DNA from: Tubulanus polymorphus
Taxonomy: Eukaryota; Nemertea; Palaeonemertea; Tubulaniformes; Tubulanidae
Direction of reading: 5' to 3'
DNA length: 64,000 bases
NCBI RefSeq assembly: GCF_964204645.1
Contig: NC_134031.1
Location: 2,897,001-2,961,000, forward strand
Notes under the pieces: model-generated
Databases searched by the model: none
Told to the model about the DNA's origin: nothing
The model's input: only the letters and a program-made list of their open reading frames with translations
Shown here: piece after piece, positions 42,981 through 56,300 of the stretch
Layout: every line of letters starts with the position of its first letter
Numbering within the stretch: position 1 is the stretch's first letter
Position numbers and translations under genes: made by a program

Positions 42981-45900
42981 TTCAACTCAAATACGACACA
43001 TTTTCATCGAAATTGAAAATGAAAATCGAAGTGTAACTTCTTCATTATCTACGTCTGGGAAAATAATGAATAATCGAAAATTTGAATTTCCGTCGTCTGC
43101 GAGTTGACATACTCGTTACGTGGTTCGCATTGTTCAACAGTAGATGCGGCGATTCTGAACGTTCTCGTAACTGCGACATTAATTTCACTGTCGTCGAAAT
43201 TCGATTAAGTTTTAATCTTCGATTCTGAACCTTTTAACGTAACAGAATTATCAAAAATGCAGTTGCGATTTACTTTATTATAAAAACCAGCGTGCGTGTC
43301 TGTCTGTGTGCCTGCTGTTTAGAAATCCGTCTGCTTTGCGACAGATCTAATTAGCGAGCGCGCGGAAACATAATCGAAGATTTCCGCTGTTCGCGAATAG
43401 ACTGTTTAAAGAGTCTTGCGGGCGCTAATCGACTGTTCAAATTTTCTCGCACAACAATGATTTCGGTCATTAAACAATCGGCAAGATTACAAAGTCGAAT
43501 AACAACGCGTGGCGGGATGAGAGGGGAATGATTGAACCGCGCGCGGGTTGCCGGCTAATTTTCCGACTGATCGAGCCCTGTTTGCGGCGGCGTCGACCGC
43601 GAAAATATCCCGCGGTCGGAGCCGTCCCGGCATTGATGTCAAAATAGAATGAAAACACGGGTTTGATTTAATCACTGGCCGCGCGGACGACAGCGACCAG
43701 CCCCGTCGACATCGACCAGTATCAACAAAGTAAAATGATTGTCGCCTAATGTTACCACCGGCCATATATTTTGCTCATAAAAGCGACATGGTCATCGTCC
43801 GCGAAATTGAATTACGACGTCTACAGCTTTATTGCGTTTGTATTCACCCGTTGGGATTCGTTCCGTTGATTGTGCACTTGCCGGTGGTTTCAGCTGAAAT
43901 AAAAGCCCTTCCCCCTGCCTCCCTCTCCCTCCTGCCTCCCTCCCTCCCCCGGAGCACCGTCTGTTTTTGTGTTTTCCTGTATTAAACGCTCGTTAATTCG
44001 TTCATTTAATATGTATATATATATAATGTTCTCGTTTAATCTGCGCAATGGTTGATTTGGTTTTTCGTCTGCCTCGCTGGATTGCGGATGATGTCGATGG
44101 CTGTGGTTTGTAATTATAAATGGCGCTGTCTGTCGTTCTGGTGCAATATCACGCCTGTGTTATTTTCCTATTAAGCTTTTCGAGTGAAAATAAGTGCGTT
44201 GATAATGACCGGCTTTGTAGGCGTTAAAAATGATAATCATAGCGCGGGCGAAATGTTCTGTTCTGTGTTTTGCTTCTATTTTTTTAAATTTTTTGGGATG
44301 ACATTGTTTTTGAGCATAAAGACAAGTACCGGGTCGTACTTTGTAGATTTATTTGTGGTACGAGCTTTCGCTTTTAGTGCATATAGTGGCCACTACAAAA
44401 TCACAACATTACAATAACGAAATTTATCTTAAAAATAATGTAATCGAACTCGACCGATTTCGTTGATTCACTTCAACTTCATCAGGTATGATGAATAAAA
44501 TGAAATGAATAATCTAGTGCATTGTAGTCTAGCTTCATCGGGTAAAAAAAGAAAAATTGTTTTTGAGTGTATTTCGTTACATTTTGTGTTGGTTTATATA
44601 CCCCTTCTTTGATTTATTGATAGAATATTCTTTTTTGGAAGTTTTATCGATATTCGTAATTATTAGACGTTAAGAAAATATATGACCCTCATGTGCAGAA
44701 AAACTTGAATGTATAGAATGAGGATTTACATTTTGATAAAAGTCCTCGTCGGGGCATAACTTGGTTAAAAGCGGTTTGACATATGGTCTAAATAACGAAA
44801 TATCGCACATTTCAAATATTTCAAGAGAAAAATATCCGGAAAACGTTTCAAGTTAAACTTTCAGATGGGTATTTGCGAATTTCTGAAAGAAAAGAAATTC
44901 CACTACGACGAAGCTCCACGATAAGACATGATGAAGCGGCCGCGTCTCATACCTCGGGATGAGGCCGGTGCTAAGGCCACGGCCGCGTTTCATACCACCC
45001 AAATGATAATGCCTGACTTCCATTCCAGTGATTTCCTGGTTTGATTAAGCATTCACTCACAATTCAATCTTCCTGAGTGCTAGTGCGTATATATCACTGA
45101 TGGGGCTGTGCAATTCAGTCTAGACCTAGGACACTATTCAAGGACGGATCTAGGAAATATTAAAGGATGGGGTTCTGATGAGAAGAAATGGCTTTTTTCA
45201 GGAAAAGCAGCCATGGGTTACTATTGGGGAGCCACCCGGTTTATTAGATATCTTAGAAAAGAAATGCGCCCGAAAATGTGCAATTTCCGCTGGTGTCAAA
45301 TTTGTATATTTTGATCTCCTTGATTTGACGAAAAAGAGCAACCTGAATGGGATGACAGGGGTCGGGACCCTCGAGACCACCCCGTAAATCCGCCCGGCTC
45401 TTTAAGTTGTTATTAAACTGTAACGTTGTTTTACCATAAAAATAAATATACATCGTTCGGACGTTTTCGCTCACAAAGGACCGGCGTCGCTTGTAACAGC
45501 GTGTAACATTGCGCCGAAGGACACCGGGGTCTCGCAGACGATTCCCCAGCGAAATATTATATAGCTTTTCGCGCCGCAAACGAATTTTGCTCGGATAAAC
45601 TCATTTCGCGTCGCGCCTCATGCGAATCCCATTTCGAAAACAGTGAGCTATTGTATGATCAAACAATTTCGACGGCGTTGCGTCTAACCCGTTTACGACG
45701 TCGATGGCAGAAGTTAATGCGACAATCATCTTGAAATCAGTAAATTCCAATCGTGTTCGTAGCGAGGTCGGGAAAATCAAACACTCCGAAGCTAATGTCG
45801 TATGGAAATCGTATTCTAGGCAGAACCTTTGAACACTCGTTCCCGCGATATTACGGTTTGTCGTTTGAGTGTAGGCCTCGCAGATTGAAATATTAGTTTT

Positions 45901-46770
45901 TCCCGGGGCGCATCCAGGAATTTGTACAAGGGCCTAAATCATGAATTTATTGACTCTTTCCCAATCACGAGGTTCCCTTTAGAATCGACTTCCTGGTCTC
46001 TTTTGGACATCGGTATTAAATGTAATAAAGGAAATGATGCTTGGAGAGGAATCGGGGATCCGTGCTGCTCTTCTTAACCCGGCAAATCGTCCTCGGTCGG
46101 TCGGTTAATCTCAGGTACACAACAGGAATTAGGTGTCCTCTGTATTTTCCTTAGCTGATCTGCACGTGTTATCGGACGAACGGCCAGGTTCAATAAGTCG
46201 CCGTCACTTTCGGTTTTAACTGCGCTATACTCGGTAAATCTTTGCATTCGAAATACGAAATTTTTAGCGTCCAGATGTAAGGACGCCAATCTTGATAAAC
46301 GGAAAGCTAAGTTGGCGAGGCCTGCGGGGCCTTATTTTTGCGGTAATTGATCGAAGTTTATGTTTTCGATTGAAGCTGTAACGCGTTTGACTTTGAACTC
46401 GAATGGAGAGAGTATGACGCGGTTTTATACGCGCCGCGAGAAGAAGAGCCACCGATTCCGTCGAGGGAATCACGCATCGCGGCCGCTGGTTCGAATTTAT
46501 TCAATTGTCGTCGTATTCTTTTTTTGAAGTATTATGACGGCGGAAAATGAAAACGAGCTGTTGGATTGTTTTATGTCCGCTGGCGTTAGCGTAATTACAA
46601 CCGATGTATTGTTTATTACCCACGGGTGACTTTAAGGGGCGCTTTGTACTAGTTCCAAGGCCAGCGCAAAAATCTCCGAATTGATATTTTGTTGTTGCTG
46701 TTTTTTGTGGCTGTTTGTAAGCGTTTAACTATTATTTCCGGGCCGTTTTGACCGTCACCACACAGACAGT
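42981..46770. other. Gene-poor stretch
   Basis: Mixed AT-rich DNA with a GC-richer patch at about 43340-43720 and a CT-rich tract at about 43910-43960. Open frames are short, overlap on both strands and show no protein-like signal. At 45130-45400 the ends GGACGGATCTAGGAAAT and ACCCCGTAAATCCGCCC are inverted and look like a common repeat, without a coding core. Confidence 0.45.
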
Positions 46771-46861
46771 TATGGTGGCTGATTCGGGCCATAGCGTAAA
46801 ATTCCGGGTATGCAAATGAGGGCGCCATAGAACGCCAACATTGCCCGAATCAGCCACCATA
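46771..46861. mobile_element. 91-bp mini-element with perfect 19-bp inverted ends and target duplication
   Basis: TATGGTGGCTGATTCGGGC at 46771-46789 is exactly inverted at 46843-46861. GACAGT directly flanks both ends (46765-46770 and 46862-46867), consistent with a target-site duplication. The 53-base interior has no coding capacity. The perfect arms suggest recent insertion. Confidence 0.8.
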
Positions 46862-47607
46862 GACAGTTAAGCCCTGAGTATTAACTTCATTGGCGGTGGT
46901 GAGGATATGTTTGTCTTGCTACTTCTCAAGCCACATTTCAAACGGTCGTCAAATTTAGCATAGGACCTGGAATATACGTGCTTTGTTCTAAGGGGATTTA
47001 CATTTTTCAATGTGCATTAAAAAAAACCCCAATATAGCATTTTAACTCTCAGTGACGTCACTGTATTTCAGCGTAAGAATAATTACTGTTTCTGAGATCT
47101 ATTTAATTTTTCCTTTTGAAGTGAATAAAGCGTTTAGAATGCGTTATTCATTTGTTGAATAAGACATTATTCATTATTCGATTATAAAGGCTTGATAATA
47201 CCTTACAGTTTATCAGACGTCCTATACGCTTATTAATCCTGGCATTCGTGAACTTGATGATCGCTCCTCGGAGACCAGCTCCCATCATGAAACAGAATTA
47301 TGATTAGTTATTAATGGCAAACTTATCATTTTGAACGACCTCAATAATTGCAAATGATCATCATGTGAAAGGATTTTAAAACCTAGAGCCCGTCCCGGGG
47401 GTTCGTCGATGGGAGGTCAACCTGAATACGAAGGACTCGCGCAAGGTCGTCGTTTTGACCTGTTTAACTATCATTAAGAACATTCGCGTGTAGGAACGAG
47501 GACACCCACACGATAGCGACTTACACTTAGTCAATTGGAAATCGGGACTTTGAAAATTAGTTTCACTGTAATGTGATGATTATCTGATGACGACTTAACC
47601 GTATATA
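46862..47607. other. Gene-poor stretch
   Basis: AT-rich DNA between the mini-element and the pogo-like element. No open frame with protein-like composition or splice context, and no repeat I recognise. Confidence 0.4.
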
Positions 47608-47933
47608 CGGCGGAACCTCGTCATAGCGACCTCAGAACGATTTATCGGTTATTACAAACCTAGAATTGTGTTCCAAATAGGACAATTCAGGTACAATTCA
47701 TACTGGATTATAACGAAATGTTTGTTATAACGAACAGATTTTCAGGTCTCCTGAAGTTCGTTTTATTCATTATTGCACGTGGGGCTCCTCGCCTCAGCTC
47801 TTGTACAGCTTTAAAGCCTGCTTGGCGTCCCTCTCCATATTGTCTAACAACTATTTCATAAGAATTTCTGTTAATCATAAAACATTTTGTGGACAAAATA
47901 AATCGTGTATCATATTGTAACGAGGTTCCACTG
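47608..47933. mobile_element. Pogo/Tigger-like non-autonomous element
   Basis: The left end GGCGGAACCTCGTCATAGCG and the right end, inverted, CAGTGGAACCTCGTTACAA match the typical CAGTGGAACCTCGTTATAACGA terminus of pogo/Tigger transposons. Inner ATTATAACGA and TTATAACGAACAG are further diverged end motifs. At about 325 bases there is no room for a transposase. Confidence 0.65.
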
Positions 47934-48245
47934 TGTTTTACATCCTCGACTCTCCGGACGAACGTTTTTTGTTATCTTTTCAAATTTCGATGAGTTCTTT
48001 TGTCGAAAGATGTTCTCTTTATTCCGGTCTGTCGTCTCGACGTGTAGTTTATTCGCTTTAATCGTTAATCGTTTCGGTTTCGGTGAAGACAGCACGCACT
48101 CGGCGTCGCGCGATAAGACGCAAATCTAATTAAGACGTAGTCGCGGATGAGCTGTGCTATCTGTGCTCGACCACGCTGTCTCCTCACCTTATTGCTGACC
48201 CAGCCCGTGCAGATTCATCAACATGATTTCTCAATCTCATTTCAG

Positions 48246-48291
48246 ACTTGAGTACCGCCGGGACGCGTTCGCCCGACTGGCGGCACTCGCA
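48246..48291 (+). CDS. Possible small internal exon of an unknown gene
   Basis: A good acceptor (CATTTCAG) precedes an open frame reading LEYRRDAFARLAALA, followed by a GTAAAC donor at 48292. The residues look helical and the codons GC-rich. It might belong with the orphan terminal exon at 58025, but nothing links them. Without the donor, the frame runs on to a TAA after another 18 codons. Confidence 0.3.
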
Positions 48292-48629
48292 GTAAACGTC
48301 CCGCACACCGTTAATCGTCGACGTTATTCAATCTGCATTGACAGCTAAGCCATTTGCGACGCGACGATTTCGAAAATTTTTGCATTTAATCACTGGCACT
48401 ACTGGCGCTCGGGCTCTCGAGGGGCGGCAAGCACTAAGGTTGCTGCGTGCCGCGTTCTGCATGCATCGCTGCGCTCAAAAACTTACCCGATCTCATCGCG
48501 CGGCGTCGTTTCGCGTCGTCTCCATAGTCGAAAGATTTCGCCGCCACGCCGTTGAAAAATCGCATCGTCTATTTACCGAACGTTGGCCGGTATTTAGTAA
48601 ATGTAGCCGGTTTAATGAGGCGTGATCGG

Positions 48630-50172
48630 CTGATCCTCGCAGCTTGATAAGTAACGATATAAACAAGTCACTGGTTATCTGACTGGCAATTAACGAGAAA
48701 ATAGAAAATACGCCGCCCTGGGACGCGTCGACAGTAGAAGCGATGAAAACAGATGACCCGCTCACGGGCATTCACGAAATCGTGTCTTCCCCGAATAAGT
48801 AATTTAGCTATCGTTTATCTGGAAACTCCTTCAAGTATTTAAGTTGTTTCATCATTTAAATTAGAAATTCCCTGTTTAAATTCACCTAAACCGCGTTTGC
48901 GATTTCCTAAACCGTTTCTACGGTTTTGGAATTAGGCACGGACATAGTTAGTTCCATAATGAGCAAAAATCAAATTAAAACCACCAGATTCGAGTTGACA
49001 ACTAATTAAGTATTTTTAGTTGTTTTTGGCATTTTATTTTTAGTTGTTTTTGCAATTCCTTCGAACCGCGGCCGTGTTTCAGACGGCACCTCGAAAATAG
49101 GCATCAAGAAAGAATTTGTGAACTAATCGCGTTGAATGCTGCCATTTTCAGGAATTTTGAAATAACAAATGTTTGGTGGGAAAAGATGTACCATTTCATA
49201 GCGTTCAATGCTGAACACGTCATCATTTTGTTGTGTGTGGAGTTTGTATATAGTCGTGCCTAATTACGAATTTAAACCGATATTAGATCACGTTGGCTTA
49301 AAATGAGATCAATTCCATTTTTGGACCAGACGAAAATGATCCGATGTGAATAATCGTGGACTCTTAAAAAAAAAGTTCACGCTACAATATATAAATATAT
49401 ATACATCTCTCCACTAAATCAATTTTCATGTTTTTATTGTCATTGGAATTAAGATGCAATTCATATTGTACTTAATCCGCTCTGTCGTGTATTAGCGAAT
49501 TATGAAATGCGTATATCACAGATGGAAAAGGCTTTCAAACAGACTGCGGATAAATCCGTTAATTGCCAGCGTCGAAAATGATTGCTTTCATCTCATTTCG
49601 ACCTCGCTAATCCGAGCCTATCAAACAGCCGCGAGTCGATGGATTACTTTCGGTTGATTTCAGCTCGGAATGCCGGTCTAATGGAGGTTAACCACTGCAG
49701 CGGTTCGTTTTGTTGTCTCGCAGTCCGACACGTCGTCCGCCTGCACTGAAAATACTTTCACATTTATTTCAGATATTTAACTTTCATCGGGTGACTGACC
49801 ATCACGATTCTAGAAAAGGACAGGGAACTGATTTCACTCTGGGAATTTCATGATATTTTGTAAATCTCTCGGAAATGGTGCTTATTTCGCGCGCACGTCT
49901 CGAATTGTGTTTCGCTACCGCTTAATGTTCTCCATCTCATCTGTCATCAGAACATTATAACTTCAAAATGTTTGTTTCATGTTAAATTCCTATGAAGATA
50001 GATATATCGGATGGAAGTCGACCGGTTGGGTTTAAAATTCCAGACTAATAGACCCGGGATAAGAAAGAACAAGATAGATGGTTTGACAACTACGTCTTGG
50101 CCACTTCAGTTAACCAGATAGATAAATCGATGTTATCAAAATTGCGAGCTTTCGCTGCTAAAGTTTCACCAG
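48630..50172. other. Gene-poor stretch
   Basis: No supported gene, RNA or repeat. Open frames are short and both strands are equally open in GC-richer patches. Confidence 0.4.
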
Positions 50173-50460
50173 AAAAATGAGTAAATCTTGGTAAATGAGT
50201 AAATCTTGGTAAATGAGTAAGTCTTGCTAAATGAGTAAGTCTTGCTAAGTGAGTTAATCTTGGTAAATGAGTAAATCTTGGTAAATGAGTAAGTCTTGCT
50301 AAATGAGTAAGTCTTGCTAAATGAGTAAATCTTGGTAAATGAGTAAATCTTGGTAAATGAGTAAGTCTTGGTAAATGAGTAAATCTTGCTAAATGAGTAA
50401 GTCTTGGTAAATGAGTAAGTCTTGGTAAATGAGTAAATCTTGCTAAGTGAGTAAGTCTTG
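50173..50460. repeat. 18-bp minisatellite, about 16 copies
   Basis: Unit (G/C)TAAATGAGTAA(A/G)TCTTG repeated without gaps. Variants at the first and thirteenth positions recur in the order GA, GG, CG, CA across four units twice (about 50191-50334), which gives a 72-bp higher-order period before the order breaks down. Confidence 0.9.
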
Positions 50461-50920
50461 GCCGCTACGAATCTGCCAACGATTCTTCAGCGATCGGCCA
50501 TTTTTACATTAGCGCAAATAAGAACAAATCATCCATAATGAGTTATTAATCGACTCGCGCACCTGTTACCGATGAATCGATTGATTTTTCCACCGATTTC
50601 GCCGTTGATGAAACGTGCTGCAGATTGATTTACAATAGAGCCCCGTTTGAAATATCGATTAAAATCAAATTACGGGCGAAACGTGTCGCCAATAAACAAA
50701 AGACAATTATAACGATGCGCGCGCGTCGTGTCGTGGTTCTTCTTCTTAACGAGAAAGAATCGTTTGCTAAACAACAACTCTCGCGCGCGAAAACAAATAA
50801 CACAGGCGTGCGCTCGCAGTCGACACCTGTCGCGCGCTATGCGTTGTTTGTCTTTAAACGGTCCAAGATGCTGCAGAGACGCGCTGGTTTGTTAAATGAT
50901 TAATTATCTATATCCATATA

Positions 50921-51059
<139 letters not shown>

Positions 51060-52620
51060 ATATATTACATATACAAACTGAATTCATTCTTTCAAGCCAA
51101 CTTGTATATAGTATATTCTTTGGGTGCATTTTTTTTTTCTTTTGAGCGGATTTTCGCGCGACAATGCGACAGAGAAAAAAGGAGACAAAAATGGTGTATG
51201 TATAGCAAATGCACTCCCCGTCTGTGTTCGGCGCGGACCGGAGCCCCATCGGTGTTCACACACAGCTGACACTAAAAAACTTCACTCCGTATCGCCGTCA
51301 CGTGCGATTGACAACAAAGTGTTGTCACGAAGATAAACGATTCGTGAATTAGCATAATACGCGCCTTGTACACGAGTGAGTCTTTACCGGCACTATTCAC
51401 GATTTTCCTATTCGGCATTTTTTCGATCGTCTGTTCGTAGTAGTACTTGACTTCGCGCGCCGTCGTGACCTTTGCGCCTGAACTCGAATTAAAAGCGCTC
51501 GTAATGATCTTCGAGTACGGTTGAAGCCGCGGAATTTCATTACAGTCGCCACTTTCGAATTCAGAAAACCGGCACGTGCCCGCGTTAGGGAAAAATGCTT
51601 ATGAAATCGTAAGTGTCGCCGCTTGAAAATTGGCGCCAAGCAAGGCCGTCTACGTATTTTTCCACGTCGATATTTTTGAACCCACTTCACGCGAGTTCGG
51701 CGTTTCATTTATTTTATTGGGAGAGGCCTTGGCTTTGTCGCCGCACGAATATCCGTAACCGTAAACCCGGGATTGACGAGACCGGTGAACGACCGATGGT
51801 TTTTTAAACCGGTCGTATCGCTATACCGCACCTATCCATTAATGCACCTTTAAATTCAGTCGCATACAATGTCACAGGTTTGAATTTGGAGACCGGTCAC
51901 GTTAGTTCGTAATTCCCGGTATTCTATGAGCAGAGAAATGTCTGCTGGACCTGTGTGTATATATCAGCAAAGTAGAAACAAATAACCAAATCCAATGGTA
52001 AACCGGAAACATCAGTTGGCGCAACAAAACACTGGGTCATTCGCAGTGAAAATCGGTTCATTTTCAATGACATTTGAACCTGATTTTTAGGCTTCCAAAT
52101 CCGATAATTATTAAACGAGTCATCGAATAGGACGTGATATTCCCTTTCTTATTCTAGTGATTTTATTGATTCCACTGAAATTGATTTACTGAGCGGAAAA
52201 GTCTAATCTAAACTCGAATTTAATATCCAATCATTCTCCTATTTCGTATTATTTTGTGTTGAGACCCGCAACCACTGATTCAGTAATTTGTCGGCCTTTC
52301 TGCTATCATGAAAATGTTATCATTTCTCCTTTACATTAATTGCTTTTCTTGCGCTTCGAAAGGATTTAACTGCATTTTGTAAATGATAATTTCTGCCGGT
52401 TTTATTTATGGCTTTAAACAATGATACGGTTAAATCGTGGCGCGTGACGTAATTTTCGAAAAGTATATTTTCCCAAGAACACCCACTCTGTTCAGTGTGG
52501 CGCACATGGCACCACCTTTATGAGTTGTTTAGTTGGCTGTATCCCGCGCCGGAGAAACCGATTAATAATCATCATTTGATGTTTATTGTTTAATGATAAA
52601 ACAGGTTGTCACTCGCAGCA
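51060..52620. other. Gene-poor stretch
   Basis: No supported gene. A 103-codon minus-strand frame at 51397-51708 is basic and Arg-rich, as expected of a chance frame, and has no splice or homology support. Confidence 0.4.
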
Positions 52621-52654
52621 TGCCGCTCGTTACACATCATTATAGGCGCATCGC

Positions 52655-52705
52655 ACGTGACGTCACAAAACGTATATATTACTTTTGTCAGTCGGAGCGT
52701 GTCAG
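52655..52705 (+). promoter_or_regulatory. Candidate promoter: CRE palindrome with TATA-like box
   Basis: CGTGACGTCAC contains a perfect CRE (TGACGTCA, 52658-52665), followed by GTATATATT (about 52672-52680) and initiator-like TCAGTC/TCAGCT (52687-52705). It could start a transcript toward the open frame at 52954. Motif-based only. Confidence 0.35.
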
Positions 52706-52953
52706 CTAAAAATGTGTAAGACTTCCGTGAATTTGGGGCTCAGTTTATCGTCATAGACTACCGTAATAGGAATTTGGGTCGACTCGGGCACAATGCAGGC
52801 CCGATGCGGTTCAGATATGGCCTCTGAGCGATTTCCGATAACTTCCGGAAGCATCTTTGTTTAGAAAAGTACCTCATTTCTGTACTGTTCTGTTTTGTTG
52901 AAAGGAAAGAATTCACTAAACTCAGAATCAGTTCCCATCACCTGCAAATAGAA

Positions 52954-53047
52954 ATGGGCAAATATGTAAGACCTAAAATCCTAATGGCCAATAGAATCTG
53001 CCTACAGTGTAAATATGTTTCCGCCAGTAATGCTGGTCACGCGGAAG
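52954..53047 (+). CDS. Possible first coding exon of an unknown gene
   Basis: ATG at 52954 opens 31 codons (MGKYVRPKILMANRI, CLQCKYVSASNAGHAE) ending at a good donor, GAAG|GTAAGA. It lies 250 bases after the CRE/TATA cluster. It may begin the gene that ends at 58166, but the phases (1 here, 2 needed there) require at least one more exon that I could not find. Confidence 0.3.
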
Positions 53048-53626
53048 GTAAGAAACTATTTCTTTTGTACTGCTCCGTCTTAGATTCGAATGAGTCTATT
53101 TTTGGTCAAATCTGGGAGTTCAAATATTGCGACGCCTTCTCTCTTCTGAAGACAAATTTGGTTTCTTGTCATTTTATGATTCCAACAACAGCGAATTGGG
53201 GAGCATGATTTGTGAATTTGTAAATTCTTTAATTTTGGAACGGAATAAAATCTTTAAGATTGTTGATTCTCTTAGGGGTCCGTCAATGCATCATTGATGT
53301 ATAAACTAACGTCCATGGTCAATGCAATAGTATCGTCCTGTTACAGTGTCTCTCTGAAATGTATGTATTGTCAAATTTACCGGTCCATTTTCTGTTTTGT
53401 TCGCAGTTTCGGTTTGTATTGTAGTATTGTCTCTTTATTAACATGTCTGATCCTAGAAATTTTGTTCATTATGGATGGAGTTAATGAAGATTATTATTAG
53501 AATTGAATTGATATCATAACGACATGTATCCTGTTGTGATAGCTGTATGAAGTGCAATACATTTCAGCTTCTTTCTGGTGGAGGGTTCATCCGAACCCCC
53601 GAACCAGCCGACGCCATACGGGCCCG

Positions 53627-53788
<162 letters not shown>

Positions 53789-53799
53789 GTAGCGCCAGG

Positions 53800-56110
53800 T
53801 TGGTCGCTGTGTTATTTTTCATCGGGTCCACCTGATGTTTGAGACGATTAATTATATTGTCATTCGGGCTCGAGCGGAGCTTTTGTCGCGTCGACAAAAA
53901 GCCGATAATCTTTTCTGGCGGCCGCGCGTTTACACGTTTTTGTTAGTACCTTTTTTCGCTCGAAATGAATGCTCGTCTCGCATTATCCGCCGGACGAATT
54001 CCCCCCTTCGACGACTGGTAATAGAGCGTCTGCCTAATTTAATAGCCATTTCATCCACCTGACGCACACTCTGGCGCAGACGATTCGACTTCGCGAATTA
54101 ACATATTTTCAACGGTTGTTTCGATCTTAAAAACTTCCCGAAAACAAGATCGTTTTTTGCAGCCTCTATAAGACTATATGACACGCGGTTAATCGCCGTA
54201 TCTGTTCAGCCGGCCGGCCGTCGGTTCTTGTGTCGATTTCGCGGAAATTTGTCGGGTATCGTCTGCGAAAAAATGGCGTCTCCAGTCTGATTTATCGGCG
54301 AAGTTTGCCCCATGCGCGCGACACGCTTTACGTGAATACCTTGTCATATAGGATATAATGAATAAAACATATTCTATTTGAGAATGTTTTCGAATTGGAT
54401 TTCGAACGTGTGTTAAGATCATTATGCGGACAACCTCGTCGACAAATTCAATAATCTTAAAAATAACGCTTTTCAAAATTCCCACGCAATATTAGTTGTT
54501 TGCGACAGCCAAGTTTTGAGTTTGACCTTGAACTGCCAACGCCAATTGTGATTGCCCATATGGACAAGAAACCCCAAACCTTCTGATAAACAACGTCTTG
54601 ACTGGTGCACTGGTTTGAGGGACGTCGAGAACTTAAACTCCGCAACTTAATTCAATTTCATTCGGCAAACAATGGGCGAATTGACTACAGACGAAATAGG
54701 ATTCGAGTTATCGGAATTTGAACTCGATTGAGGACGCTTTTTGAAACGGGAAACGGCGCAATTGATAAGTATCTTGTTTACATGTGTGTTGTCACTGTTG
54801 ATGCGATTCTGTCTTATCACACAGTATAATAGGAGGACACAGGGCTGAACGAATCAAAGTTTTCATAATTTAGTTTTTCAAATACGTGTCAGGTCAGTAA
54901 CCTTTCAATAGCGATAGGAAGGAAGAGAGAAAAGTAAGAGCCTCCCCTACCCTCTCTCTCTCTGTCTTTCCCTCCCCCCTTCTCTCTCTCCCCCACCCTC
55001 CCTCTCTCCAGCCTTCTCTCTCCGTAGCATATTTTTAACTGACAGTTACGTGCCTAAAATGAATCTGATTGGATTCAACAAACTGAGGATTCAACAAACT
55101 GAGGAAAACAGTGTATAAGCGTCACTTGGCTCAGTGTTTATCAGTAGTTATCTGCGTGTATACATGTATTAAACGGAGTTATTGTTTAAAACGCGCCCGT
55201 GGAGCTTCATGGTTTTTTTTCTCAACGCGATTCAAGATGTTACTGCGTTTCGTTTTGTTCAATCTTGTCTTGTTGTTCGCGACGGCAGAATGGATTCGGA
55301 ATTTCTTTTCAAGCGAGTGTCGCGGCGACAGCTTGCTCGGATAGCCGCTCGTCTGCGCCCGTGTAATGTATGTGCGCTGTTGATCTAATGAACGAGAAAC
55401 CATCGATACGATTAACGTTTACTAATTTTTCTCGAATCACTCGTGTCGTCTTATTATCGACGATTAATGAAGATTTCCGAACGACAATACGGCTGGTGCA
55501 CCTGCATTCCGTATTGCCGAGATGTTACTGCCTTGTTATCAGTCGTTTGCGTGGCATCGACGACATTACGACAATACGTGCGCTCATCGAGAAAACACTT
55601 AATAAGATAATCCGTGCGCTTGTCACAAAAAACTTATTGCGTTAGGTCTTTTTTGCAATTTCTCATCGATTTAATTGCCTTTTGGTGCCGTTTTGATAGA
55701 CATTTTTATGTATCATTGAAATCGGCGTATGCGTTGACCTCTGATTCGTACAAGGTCATACCGTACGTTGCTCGGGTCTCGTCTGCTGAGCGCGCCTATC
55801 GGCCTGTGGATTCTCGACCCAGTTCATAAGAAAACTAATATGAAGTTTATTGACGCCTAATAACACATTTATATTGCGTAATATGGAAAAACCTCCGAGT
55901 TGAACGGATCCGATCCGACTTGGGATCTATACAGTTTGCACTGTACATGTATATAAAATCAAGGATCGAAAAAGTTTTTTTTGGAATTTGATGTATCGCC
56001 AATTGAATTGAATTTACGGCAACCAGTCCCACCACCAATATTGATGACGTGGTGCACATCCACTCATAAATAATTCTAATTCATTATCGAAAATGCATGG
56101 GAATTAATAT
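53800..56110. other. Gene-poor stretch
   Basis: Contains a CT-rich tract (about 54940-55030) and a small direct duplication GATTCAACAAACTGAG x2 (about 55070-55103). No supported gene. Confidence 0.4.
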
Positions 56111-56111
56111 A

Positions 56112-56300
56112 ATATGAATGAATGAATGAATAAACGTTTTATTTTGAAATATGATTTACAGCATAGTGTACAAAAGCATAATACAAATGCAGTAATTAAA
56201 CTTGGAGGAGTCTGTAGAGACTAAGAAATAGTTTATATAAAACAGGTGCCTCAAAAGAGAAAAGTGAAGAAAAAAACAGAAATGGAATAAAAAAAGATAG
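56112..56300 (-). mobile_element. LINE-like 3' tail, reverse orientation
   Basis: The complementary strand reads GTCTCTACAGACTCCTCCAA ... TGTAAATCATATTTCAAAAT-AAAAC then (ATTC)n. It has the same order as the tail at 24330-24462, which supports one non-LTR family with an ATTC tail. Confidence 0.55.

Noticed and set aside
43487-43765. 92-codon minus-strand frame in a GC-rich patch
   Set aside because: Both strands are open because of base composition; Arg-rich and low in hydrophobic periodicity, with no homologue recognised.
51397-51708. 103-codon Arg/Lys-rich minus-strand frame
   Set aside because: Extremely basic composition typical of random frames in CG-containing DNA; no support.
55111-55344. 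77-codon frame with a hydrophobic segment
   Set aside because: A chance hydrophobic run in T-rich sequence; no signal-peptide context that survives comparison of the overlapping frames.
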